The notes: generated from the letters alone by a model not told the origin. DNA of 7,685 nucleotides from Spirochaetota bacterium (GCA_018817865.1 JAHITG010000434.1:1-7685); one strand, 5' to 3'. Shown: positions 1-6,402, counted from the first letter of the stretch. Translations and numbers: made by a program.

Positions 1-340
1 AGGTTACGATCCTGGTCGATTTAACATAGATATCAAAAGTCCCTGACTGGAACCCCGAACCGCTGTCTGATGTTCCATCCCAATCATCGGTAAAGGGACT
101 GGCAGGGGAAGTCCTGTTCTGCAGCCGGCGCACAATATTCCCGCTGCTGTTATAAATGATATTAACATAATCATCAATGCCGGTTAAAGTTATGGTAATG
201 CTGTTGGTTGCCGGTATGGGGCCAAAAGGATTTGGCGAAGAATCCACACTGGTAACGGTCACTGACCGGGCTTTCCCGGCCATTAATACAAGTATGAATA
301 CTGAAAATATAATGATCAATATATTTCTTTTAACATTCAT
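1..340 (-). CDS. Secreted protein with FlgD-Ig-like domain, N-terminal part (3' end outside window)
   Basis: Reading leftward from an ATG at 340-338, the frame stays open for 113 codons to the window edge, so the C-terminus is missing. It begins MNVKRNILIII, a classic Sec signal peptide (basic start, hydrophobic run to about residue 20, AGKARS before the mature part). Residues about 30-113 resemble the FlgD Ig-like fold often found near the C-terminus of secreted proteins in diderm candidate phyla: a D/N-rich beta region, then NIVRRL, then a W-D-G-T-S-D-S-G-S-G stretch leading into a beta strand. Here the domain lies at the N-terminus of what may be a multi-domain surface or secreted protein. 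An in-frame ATG at 370-368 would add ten residues (MFTYFIANKK). Neither start has a clear Shine-Dalgarno sequence; 340 gives the more typical signal peptide. Function unknown. Confidence 0.75.
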   Translation of the reverse strand, partial: MNVKRNILIIIFSVFILVLMAGKARSVTVTSVDSSPNPFGPIPATNSITITLTGIDDYVNIIYNSSGNIVRRLQNRTSPASPFTDDWDGTSDSGSGFQSGTFDIYVKSTRIVT

Positions 341-431
341 TTTCTTATTCGCTATAAAATATGTAAACATGTTTTTTTATTCTTTTACACCATTCTCGTC
401 CAATAATAATATCTTTCCAGCTCATTCATCT

Positions 432-466
432 ACCTAATTATAGTATGCAAAAAATATACCAAAAAT
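432..466 (-). promoter_or_regulatory. Possible promoter for the FlgD-Ig-like gene
   Basis: On the minus strand a perfect TATAAT lies at 442-437. Seventeen bases upstream is only a weak -35 (TTTTTG, about 465-460). Transcription would start near 430, leaving a leader of about 90 bases before the ATG at 340. The surrounding DNA is so AT-rich that a chance TATAAT is likely, so this is a weak call. Confidence 0.3.
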
Positions 467-471
467 ATTAC

Positions 472-503
472 TTTTTAATAAAAAAAGTTTTTTTTATTAA
501 AAA
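472..503. repeat. 32-bp A/T-only perfect palindrome
   Basis: Positions 472-486 and 489-503 are exact reverse complements (15-base arms, all A/T) separated by a GT at 487-488. A second inverted pair flanks it: the 12-mer tgcaaaaaatat at 446-457 is the exact reverse complement of 529-540. The whole 341-693 spacer is extremely AT-rich compared with the genes on either side and holds no convincing gene. The palindrome could be a weak terminator, a cruciform or protein-binding site, or simply low-complexity sequence. Confidence 0.55.
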
Positions 504-693
504 CTTCCTCATTTACGATGATTTATGCATATTTTTTGCAATTTTTTCATTGAACTATGAAATTACTTGCATAATGTATTTTTTACTCTCTTTTTACTAC
601 TCATTTCTTTCGAAACTTAAACTCTGAAAATATTAAACAATGACAATACTTGACTTTGTGATATATAAATCAAATTGAGCCCTTAATTATTCG

Positions 694-882
694 ATGTTAG
701 ACGGTAGGGTATTCTGTTATTCAATATATAAAGTTCTGTTTCTTCGTCAATATCTTTTTATAAAAGTACCGGGACTGGCACAAAGCTGTCTGGAAACTCT
801 GATTGAAATGGATGATAAAGGATCATTTGAAAAGATAATAAAAGAAGTAATACTGCTGAAAGAAGAGAAGATGTTCACTTAA
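694..882 (+). CDS. Doubtful small ORF, possible gene remnant (62 codons)
   Basis: This plus-strand ORF of 62 codons ends at a TAA at 880-882. The second half (about residues 28-62, LAQSCLETLIEMDDKGSFEK onward) looks coding: a charged amphipathic helix pattern ending in KEEKMFT. The first half is AT-rich and unlike a protein start, and there is no Shine-Dalgarno sequence before the ATG at 694. An internal in-frame ATG at 808 would give only a 24-residue peptide. I do not recognise any family. The likeliest readings are a decayed 3' fragment of an older gene or a chance ORF. It is the only plus-strand candidate in the left half of the window. Confidence 0.22.
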   Translation: MLDGRVFCYSIYKVLFLRQYLFIKVPGLAQSCLETLIEMDDKGSFEKIIKEVILLKEEKMFT

Positions 883-954
883 AAAGACAGGCAGGATAGA
901 GCAAGCCGGCCTCATTTTTTGAAGCTGAAATACAGCGCCTTTTTTCACATCCGA

Positions 955-3213
955 CTATTTTTCATAGCGGATATCATCTATATATATCACGGCTGATACA
1001 CCGGGATCCCACATGCCGACCTTAAACCCCCTGCTGACATAAGCCATACTTCCCCCTAAGGGAATAGTATGCTTTACCCAGGTTGTGGTCACGGCAAATG
1101 TATCGATACCCCAGCCGTCCACATTTTCAATGGTCCCGCAGGAATCCGAATTTATTCCGATCTGGGCAAAAACTCCGGTATAGATCGCGTCCCCTTTGGC
1201 CCAGAAAGTCAATTTAGTTGCGCCGGTAAGGTCATACCCGTAACCGGGTCCTGATGGACAATTATAATCCGTGCCAGGTTCATACCAGACAATGGCTCCT
1301 TTAGCATCAGGAGAGAAGAAAAACCTGATACAATGATCCGCGCTGTGATAATCCCCTGTGTAGCCGTAATCTGCTGTACAGGTCCCACTGAATTCTCCTG
1401 CCCAGCCTTCCCAGGAAGGCGTATAATGATTGGGAACAGGAGCAGCGTCGTCCCATTTATTGATATAGATATAGAAAGGCAGGAACGGGGCATCCGGGTT
1501 ATGGAACTCTTCAAATGTCAAACGGGAAGTCCTGTATGTGGCCCCTATCAGGTTTTCAAATTTAGCTGCCACGTAAAGATACGCTTTATCCGGCTTCCTC
1601 TGCCTGACGGCCTCATGCCAGGCGATCCCTCCCTGGTTCCACGGGACAATATAATCCTTTTCATTGGTAAAATCAGTAGAACGGCGGTCCCTGAGCCAGT
1701 GCCAGTCAGATGTTGCAAACTGTCCCGGCGGGCTTTCCGCAGGTTTTTCCGGTTTAGCCTTGATCTCCTTGATCATCCAGGCCATAGCCAGCAATGAAGA
1801 AGGAGAAACACTGTTTACCAGGCCTGCCGGATCATTGCTTCCAATAAATTCGGGAGAAGCAATGTTGGTCTTGTTATCCGTAAAAAGCTGGAGTCCCCAG
1901 CCGGGCACAAGCTGGTGGTCATTCAAATAATCAATTTCAACATACTGCTCCGAAACGATCCAGCCCTGTGATTTCACGGTAATATTGGTCCATGTGATAA
2001 GATCATTTTCATTATCATCAATAATATTTTTAATATCAACCTGAAAAACCTGGTTGGAGACGATAACAGAACTGCCGTTATAATATATGGAAAGAGAAGG
2101 CGTAGAAGAGACCTCACCCGTAACGATAAGGTCCAGGTCATTATCATTATCTATATCTCCTAAAGCAATGGATGAAAAGTTCAAACCCGGGCCGATACTC
2201 TGTCCTGCTCCAAAGTTCCCTGTCCCGTCGTTGATATACTGAACCAGGGTGCCGCTCCCTGATACGACCAGGTCAAGATAGTTATCATTATTTATATCCC
2301 CCAGCGCTATGGAGCAGTAATCCACTCCGGTGCCTATGCTCTGGCCCGGTCCAAAGTTACCGGTACCGTCATTTAAATACCGGTCCAGCCTTCCGTCTCC
2401 CGCTGCAATAAGATCCACTGTGCCGTTATTATCAATATCACCCAATGCCAATGATGAATGGCAGACCCCAGTTCCGATATTTTCCGCAAAAGTAAAATTG
2501 CCGGAACCGTCATTCATGTAACGGTATAGATATTTTGTTCCGAAGCCCATCCAGAACTCGGCACCGGAAACAACAATATCCGGGAAAGTATCATTATTAA
2601 GGTCCTGCAGGACAATAGATGGACTGAAGAACCCCGTACCGATATTCCGGTTCTCATAAAAATTGCCGGCCCCGTTATTAGTATACCATTCAAAACGTTT
2701 ATCCCATGAGTGATCCCCTACTACGACCAGGTCCAGGTCAGCATCACTGTCAATTCTTCCCAACGCAATGGACCCCTCCTGTACTCCTTCGCCAAAGATA
2801 TAAGCCCCTGTAAAATGACCGGCTCCGTTGTTTACATATTTATGCAGGTACCCGCTGTCACCCGAAACAATTATATCGATGTGACTATTGCCGTTAACAT
2901 CTCCCAATGCAACCGAAGACTGATATACATCATACCCGAGTGAAACAGGGCCGATGAAAGTCCCGTTACCCTGATTTGAATAAGTGGCAGCATGGCCGAC
3001 GGTCCCGCCCCGGTCCCCGGTAACGACCAGGTCCAGGTCATTATCATGATCAAAATCCCCCAGAGCAATTGCGCCGTCTGATACGCCTACCCCGCCTGCG
3101 ATCGGATAAGGACCGTCAAAGGCAGCATAACCGGACAGGTAATCGGGCAACAGGAACAATGATGAGAGCAGTAAAAAGATAAAACAATATTTTTGTAAAA
3201 TATACTTGTTCAT
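955..3213 (-). CDS. Secreted FG-GAP/VCBS seven-repeat protein with C-terminal jelly-roll-like domain
   Basis: 752 residues from the ATG at 3213; a TTG at 3225 would add four. Residues 1-30 are a Sec signal peptide (MNKYILQKY, then a Leu/Phe-rich core). Residues about 47-375 hold seven FG-GAP/VCBS units of 47-55 residues with the pattern SIALGD-I-D-x-D-x-D-x-D-L-V-V-x-G, then Y-x-N-D-G-T-G-N-F. Calcium-type Asp loops lie at about 53-61, 105-113, 155-161, 204-212, 259-267, 306-314 and 353-361. Seven units match an integrin-alpha-like seven-bladed propeller. Residues about 390-590 are unrecognised (GWGLQLFTDN, SDWHWLRD, PFLPFYIYIN). About 595-752 look like a galactose-binding or CBM-like jelly roll (KLTFWAKGD, TWVKHTIPL, final YIDDIRYEK) with four Cys (612, 628, 652, 692) that could pair outside the cytoplasm. 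No C-terminal anchor is seen. Likely extracellular binding or adhesion; no catalytic motif recognised. Confidence 0.9.
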   Translation of the reverse strand: MNKYILQKYCFIFLLLSSLFLLPDYLSGYAAFDGPYPIAGGVGVSDGAIALGDFDHDNDLDLVVTGDRGGTVGHAATYSNQGNGTFIGPVSLGYDVYQSSVALGDVNGNSHIDIIVSGDSGYLHKYVNNGAGHFTGAYIFGEGVQEGSIALGRIDSDADLDLVVVGDHSWDKRFEWYTNNGAGNFYENRNIGTGFFSPSIVLQDLNNDTFPDIVVSGAEFWMGFGTKYLYRYMNDGSGNFTFAENIGTGVCHSSLALGDIDNNGTVDLIAAGDGRLDRYLNDGTGNFGPGQSIGTGVDYCSIALGDINNDNYLDLVVSGSGTLVQYINDGTGNFGAGQSIGPGLNFSSIALGDIDNDNDLDLIVTGEVSSTPSLSIYYNGSSVIVSNQVFQVDIKNIIDDNENDLITWTNITVKSQGWIVSEQYVEIDYLNDHQLVPGWGLQLFTDNKTNIASPEFIGSNDPAGLVNSVSPSSLLAMAWMIKEIKAKPEKPAESPPGQFATSDWHWLRDRRSTDFTNEKDYIVPWNQGGIAWHEAVRQRKPDKAYLYVAAKFENLIGATYRTSRLTFEEFHNPDAPFLPFYIYINKWDDAAPVPNHYTPSWEGWAGEFSGTCTADYGYTGDYHSADHCIRFFFSPDAKGAIVWYEPGTDYNCPSGPGYGYDLTGATKLTFWAKGDAIYTGVFAQIGINSDSCGTIENVDGWGIDTFAVTTTWVKHTIPLGGSMAYVSRGFKVGMWDPGVSAVIYIDDIRYEK
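2083..3090 (-). repeat. Seven tandem FG-GAP/VCBS coding repeats
   Basis: The part of the gene coding for the propeller is a run of seven units of about 141-165 bases. The three units nearest the 3' side (start of each Asp loop spaced exactly 47 codons) are the most alike, both in protein (LGDIDNDNDLDL, LGDINNDNYLDL, LGDIDNNGTVDL) and in DNA (recurring words such as gaccaggtccaggtcattatc on the plus strand). The other four are more diverged, with 48-55-codon spacing. This suggests recent duplication of one blade at the C-terminal end of the propeller. Confidence 0.8.
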
Positions 3214-3404
3214 ACGATTGCACAAAAATGAGATCTTTTATTAAATCCCATTGTTTACTTTTCTCCCCGATATGATCTATAGCAACTATTCACCTTTAAC
3301 AGCAACAATACCATAAATCAGAGTTTATAAAATATTTATTGTGGATTAAATAAAGTTAAAAATAATAAGTTCCCCACCAAAATAACACTTATAATACTAG
3401 ACCT

Positions 3405-3432
3405 AATATATAAAAAATTTAAAATTTGTCAA
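3405..3432 (-). promoter_or_regulatory. Sigma-70-type promoter for the FG-GAP gene
   Basis: On the minus strand a perfect TTGACA at 3432-3427 is followed after 16 bases by TATATT at 3410-3405. The start would be near 3398, giving a leader of about 185 bases before the ATG at 3213. The leader is AT-rich and I see no riboswitch in it. Just upstream, the 10-mer cttttaaaga occurs twice in the same direction (3453-3462 and 3471-3480), 18 bases start to start, which could be a regulator site. Confidence 0.55.
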
Positions 3433-3511
3433 GAAAAAAACATTAGATTAATCTTTTAAAGAGTTGGCCACTTTTAAAGAATCGTCGTCTTAAAAAGGAA
3501 AGAATGGGGGG

Positions 3512-3528
3512 GTATCATTTTACGATAC
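3512..3528. repeat. Short inverted repeat downstream of the ars operon
   Basis: gtatc at 3512-3516 and gatac at 3524-3528 form a 5-base stem with a 7-base loop. It lies 24 bases beyond the stop of the last ars gene and next to a run of seven G (3506-3512). Read on the minus strand, the stem is followed by C7 and only later by a U-rich stretch, so it is not a textbook intrinsic terminator, although it is the only structure placed to end the operon. Confidence 0.3.
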
Positions 3529-3551
3529 AAATCAGGAACCATTGTGCTTTT

Positions 3552-3962
3552 TTATTTTCGTTTATGGATTAATGATCGCAATACTTCTTTGAATTTTTTT
3601 TCATTAATAGTATCTGATGCCTTATACAATACCTTTTTATTTTCATCAAAAACAAATACACAAGGAGGAAAAAACTGATCGTATCCGGTTAATATATTAT
3701 CTGCTTTTTTCTGATCTTTTGCATAATCGATCTTTATGTAATTGATCTGACGGTTATTGGAAAGGGCAGTGATCATTGAAGAGATCTTTTTTTCCATGCT
3801 CTTACATCTTTCAAGTGTACAAGGACAGGCCAGAGTCGTGTGTATGAATATGACTTCAGCCTGTTGTATTTTATTAGTTTTATTACTCTGATCTGCAACA
3901 GCATTTATCCGGAAGGAAAACAGCAGTAATAAAATAATAAATAGAAGAGAAAGAGGTTTCAT
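3552..3962 (-). CDS. Secreted thioredoxin-like protein with CPC motif, ArsF-like
   Basis: 136 residues; residues 1-23 are a signal peptide (MKPLSLLFIILLLLFSFRINAVA), so the protein acts outside the cytoplasmic membrane. The mature part is a small thioredoxin-like fold: a beta strand VIFIHTT, the cysteine site A-C46-P-C48-T-L-E-R-C53, a helix, a second strand (INYIKIDYA), then FPPC101VFVFDENK, which matches the cis-Pro strand of thioredoxins. The usual CxxC is replaced by CxC with a third Cys five residues on and a fourth after the cis-Pro. The length, the HTT-x-x-C-P-C start and the setting beside an ArsP permease recall the ArsF-type thioredoxin-like proteins of aromatic-arsenical operons, but I give no symbol because that match is from memory. 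Its ATG follows directly on the stop of the upstream gene (TAAATG), with AAGGAG (3976-3971) eight bases before it, so the two are translationally coupled. Last gene of the operon. Confidence 0.82.
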   Translation of the reverse strand: MKPLSLLFIILLLLFSFRINAVADQSNKTNKIQQAEVIFIHTTLACPCTLERCKSMEKKISSMITALSNNRQINYIKIDYAKDQKKADNILTGYDQFFPPCVFVFDENKKVLYKASDTINEKKFKEVLRSLIHKRK

Positions 3963-4433
3963 TTATTTTACTCCTTTTTTCTGAAGAATTTTAATTATTT
4001 CTTCTTTTGAAAAGAAGCCCGCGTGTCTGTAATATTCATTTCCGTCTTTATCAAGAAATACCTGTGTGGGTATAAGACGGATCCGGTATTTTTGAGCATA
4101 AGGCTTTCCCTGAGGAGTCCAGACATCATAAAATACAACTTTGACATCTTTATATTCTTCTTCAATCTCCTTTATTATGGGCTGCATCTTTTTACAGGGG
4201 ATACATTTTACAGAGCCAAGCTCAATAAAAGTAACTTTAATCTCGGTTTGTTCGAGAACTGAATTGACGCTCTCTTTCTTTGCATCCTCTTCTTTTTGAA
4301 TAGGATCAGTCTGTGTCATTTCCCTGTCAGATCCTTTTGCATTAGTACCTGAAGAAGGGTCATATGCATCATTATCGCAGGAGACCAGGGGGATCAGGAG
4401 AATCATTATTAATACTATTAGATTTTTTTTCAT
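3963..4433 (-). CDS. Thioredoxin-family lipoprotein (CIPC)
   Basis: 156 residues. A lipoprotein signal ends in the lipobox L-V-S-C19, so the mature protein should be lipid-anchored on the outer side of the inner membrane (D20 after the Cys would favour retention there in enterobacteria; unproven here). Residues about 20-62 are a charged, flexible linker. Residues 63-156 are a thioredoxin domain: strand KVTFIELGS, redox site C77-I-P-C80, helix KKMQPIIKEIEEEY, strand DVKVVFYDV, then the cis-Pro strand RLIPTQVFLDKDG (P122) and a final helix. It resembles the thioredoxin-like proteins that reduce or pass electrons to partners at the membrane. Shine-Dalgarno AAGGAAA stands nine bases before the ATG. 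It lies 38 bases after the preceding small thioredoxin gene and abuts the next gene. Confidence 0.9.
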   Translation of the reverse strand: MKKNLIVLIMILLIPLVSCDNDAYDPSSGTNAKGSDREMTQTDPIQKEEDAKKESVNSVLEQTEIKVTFIELGSVKCIPCKKMQPIIKEIEEEYKDVKVVFYDVWTPQGKPYAQKYRIRLIPTQVFLDKDGNEYYRHAGFFSKEEIIKILQKKGVK

Positions 4434-4471
4434 TTTTCTTTTCCTTAATTATTAGTTAAATAAAGAGTATT

Positions 4472-4702
4472 TCATTGGATCCAGGATTTAATATCATTTT
4501 TTGAAGGGATCTTTCCGGACATTTTCACTTTTCCATCAATAACAACAGCAGGCGTCATTATGATCCCGTAATCCATAAAATCATTTATATCAGTAACTTT
4601 TTGAACACTCACTTTTTTCCCCAGCTCCTTGACTGTTTCTTCTATTAACTCAATTGTCTTTTTACATTTAGGACATCCCATCCCTAATACTTTTATTTCC
4701 AT
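4472..4702 (-). CDS. Small thioredoxin-like redox-active disulfide protein (TM0996 type)
   Basis: 76 residues, without signal peptide, so cytoplasmic. The start MEIKVLGMGC10-P-K-C13-KKTIELIEETVKEL and the strand IIMTP51AVVIDGKVKMSGKIPS are the hallmarks of the small thioredoxin-fold family known as redox-active disulfide protein 2 / Thioredoxin_3, of usual length 75-80 residues. Both redox cysteines and the cis-Pro (P51) are present. Family members are often found beside ArsP-type permeases and are thought to supply thiols to them; direct proof is limited. A near-perfect Shine-Dalgarno (AAGGAGG, 4717-4711) lies eight bases before the ATG, the strongest in the window, which suggests high expression relative to its neighbours. 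Confidence 0.92.
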   Translation of the reverse strand: MEIKVLGMGCPKCKKTIELIEETVKELGKKVSVQKVTDINDFMDYGIIMTPAVVIDGKVKMSGKIPSKNDIKSWIQ

Positions 4703-4786
4703 CTGTTGTTCCTCCTTATTAGCAATCTTTAATGTTCATCCTCATCTAAAAAGAAACTGTTTTTAATCCATTCTAATATCTTATCT

Positions 4787-5956
4787 TCATTTTACCAGAT
4801 ATCCGAACAAGAGCCCTGATAAGGTAGCCATAATAATAACCAGAGAGACATAAACTATTGTTTTTTTTGTTCCCAGTACACTCCGGATAACCAGCATATT
4901 GGGCAGGGATAAAGCAGGACCCGCTAACAATAAGGCCAATGCCGGACCTTTTCCCATGCCGGCTCCCAATAAACCCTGTAAAATAGGAACCTCAGTTAAG
5001 GTGGCAAAATACATAAAAGCACCTGCCACAGAAGCAAATAAGTTAGCTCCTATGCTGTTATTGCCAACCAGTTTTTCTATCCATTTCATGGGAATGATCC
5101 CTTCATGTCCGGGCCTTCCCAGTAAAAAGCCGGCAATTAAAACCCCTATGAAGAGTAAAGGGAATATCTGTTTTGCAAAATCCCATGTGGATTGCACCCA
5201 ATTTGTTAACTGCTCTTTTTTAAACCACTTGATAACCATATAACCGAGGTAGATCAAAAATGCGCCTGTAATATAGTATTTAATACTGAAGATAAAATTC
5301 CATAAACCTTTATTTCCTGTTTTTCCCCAGTTAATAAAGATCAGTATAGCTACTAAGGTAAAAATAAAATTTACAGTCTTGCCTAAAGGCATTTCGTTTG
5401 CCTGTGCGGTTTCCATCGGCAGGTCTATATTCTTATTTCTCTTCAGCTCATCCTTAAGAAATATCAGATGCATTAAAAGACCGATTATGACAGCAAACAG
5501 AACAGCACCAAGAGCACGGGCAATACCTATTTCCATCCCCAGTACCCTGGCGGTTAAAATAATAGCCAGGATATTTATGGCCGGTCCGGAATAGAGAAAG
5601 GCTATGGCCGGGCCGATCCCGGCTCCTCTTTTGTAAATTCCCGTAAAAAGGGGCAGAACAGTACAGGAACAGACTGCCAATATCGCTCCTGATACAGAGG
5701 CAATGGAATAAGAAAGGAATTTATTTGCCTTAGCACCAAAATATTTTATAACAGCGCCCTGGCTGATGAAATTCGCTATGGCCCCGGCTATAAAAAAAGC
5801 CGGGATAAGACAGAGCAACACATGTTCCCTGGCATACTCCTGTGCCATGTGAAAAGATTCTAATATGGCATTCGTTATCTTTATACTGGAAAAAGGTATA
5901 AAATAAAATCCTGCAAATACTGCTGCTATAATTGATAATTTTTTCCATTCCTTCAT
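4787..5956 (-). CDS. arsP: ArsP-family permease, probable organoarsenical exporter
   Basis: 389 residues and about ten or eleven membrane segments (roughly 7-24, 47-64, 82-104, 117-140, 143-167, 194-210, 226-243, 262-280, 302-320, 337-355, 368-387), with a charged loop at 168-192. It fits the ArsP / DUF318 permease family, which exports trivalent methylated and aromatic arsenicals. Residues 92-104 carry A-V-C96-S-C98-T-V-L-P-L-F, the family's cysteine region; C49 lies in the second helix. The two halves share a motif: G-A-G-I-G-P-A-I-A-F-L-Y-S-G-P-A-I-N at 111-128 and G-A-G-M-G-K-G-P-A-L-A at 331-341, followed by L-A-G-P-A. This marks an internal duplication. I chose the ATG at 5956 because AGGAG stands six bases before it; the longer frame from 5995 adds 13 polar residues without a ribosome site. 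It lies 63 bases after arsR and should be co-transcribed. Some relatives export Cu/Zn, but the ArsR neighbour favours arsenic. Confidence 0.9.
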   Translation of the reverse strand: MKEWKKLSIIAAVFAGFYFIPFSSIKITNAILESFHMAQEYAREHVLLCLIPAFFIAGAIANFISQGAVIKYFGAKANKFLSYSIASVSGAILAVCSCTVLPLFTGIYKRGAGIGPAIAFLYSGPAINILAIILTARVLGMEIGIARALGAVLFAVIIGLLMHLIFLKDELKRNKNIDLPMETAQANEMPLGKTVNFIFTLVAILIFINWGKTGNKGLWNFIFSIKYYITGAFLIYLGYMVIKWFKKEQLTNWVQSTWDFAKQIFPLLFIGVLIAGFLLGRPGHEGIIPMKWIEKLVGNNSIGANLFASVAGAFMYFATLTEVPILQGLLGAGMGKGPALALLLAGPALSLPNMLVIRSVLGTKKTIVYVSLVIIMATLSGLLFGYLVK

Positions 5957-5962
5957 TATAAA

Positions 5963-5967
5963 CTCCT
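5963..5967 (-). promoter_or_regulatory. Ribosome binding site deciding the arsP start
   Basis: AGGAG on the minus strand, six bases before the ATG at 5956. The upstream in-frame ATG at 5995 is preceded only by AT-rich sequence, so translation from 5956 is strongly favoured. Confidence 0.75.
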
Positions 5968-6019
5968 GACGATGCTTATGCTCCCCGATAAGCATGTTTT
6001 AAATTAAAAAGATTCACTA

Positions 6020-6382
6020 TTATCTTGTAACCACAACTTTATTATCTTTTCTCAAGGTTAATCTTTTTTTCAAATTCATAAAATCATTCTTTAAACCATT
6101 ATCTGATTGGCTTTCAAGTGAAATGATACTTTTAATTAAATACTGATTAAATTTATTATTATCTTTTATTTTATACATTCTCAATCTGCCTTCTTTCCGT
6201 TCTTCAACCAGACCGGAGCGTTTTAAGAGATTAAGATGTTTAGAAGCATTGTATTGATGAATTTTCAGGATATCCTCAATTTCGCATACACATAATTCTT
6301 TTCCTGCTTTCAAGAGGATCCTGGCTATTCTGAACCTGGTCAAATCTCCAAGAGCTCTATATTTTTCTATCTCATTTATCAT
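6020..6382 (-). CDS. arsR: ArsR-family arsenic-responsive repressor
   Basis: 120 residues from the ATG at 6382. A winged-helix domain fills residues about 1-75: helix MINEIEKYRALGDLTRFRIA, then E29-L-C31-V-C33-E34, the recognition helix region IHQYNASKHLNLLKRSGL (41-58) and the wing VEERKEGRLRMYKI. ELCVCE is the As(III)-binding signature of classical ArsR repressors (ELCVCDL in E. coli); the third Cys of the E. coli site is absent, and two are enough in that family. The tail 76-120 is basic and polar. A longer frame from ATG 6400 adds MPILAY, but those codons lie inside the operator palindrome, and the predicted transcript starts after them, so 6382 is the better start. First gene of a five-gene operon; the protein should repress its own promoter and release it when trivalent arsenic binds. 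Confidence 0.93.
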   Translation of the reverse strand: MINEIEKYRALGDLTRFRIARILLKAGKELCVCEIEDILKIHQYNASKHLNLLKRSGLVEERKEGRLRMYKIKDNNKFNQYLIKSIISLESQSDNGLKNDFMNLKKRLTLRKDNKVVVTR

Positions 6383-6402
6383 ATATGCCAATATAGGCAT
6401 AT
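6383..6402. promoter_or_regulatory. Probable ArsR operator (20-bp palindrome over the -10 box)
   Basis: The plus strand reads ATATGCCAATATAGGCATAT, with exact 7-base arms ATATGCC/GGCATAT and nine of ten base pairs symmetric overall. ArsR/SmtB repressors bind AT-rich inverted repeats of this size at their own promoters. It covers the whole -10 box and predicted start site of the arsR promoter, an ideal place for repression. Confidence 0.72.

Noticed and set aside
177..437. Plus-strand ORF of 86 codons
   Set aside because: Lies opposite the secreted FlgD-Ig-like gene, which has a clean signal peptide and domain pattern; the plus-strand product continues into low-complexity AT-rich sequence.
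445..627. Plus-strand ORF of 60 codons
   Set aside because: Product is almost entirely Phe/Ile/Leu/Tyr/Lys from very AT-rich DNA, spans the A/T palindrome, and has no ribosome site.
924..936. GCTG-AAATA-CAGC hairpin near the end of the FG-GAP gene as a terminator
   Set aside because: Only a 4-base stem, and the T-run follows it on the plus strand, not on the strand of the gene it would terminate.
1333..1797. Plus-strand ORF of 154 codons and other frames inside 955-3213
   Set aside because: All oppose or overlap the large FG-GAP gene, whose repeats and C-terminal domain are unmistakable; these are shadow frames.
4899..5243. Plus-strand ORF of 114 codons opposite arsP
   Set aside because: It is the complement of conserved membrane helices of the permease; composition is a mirror of them.
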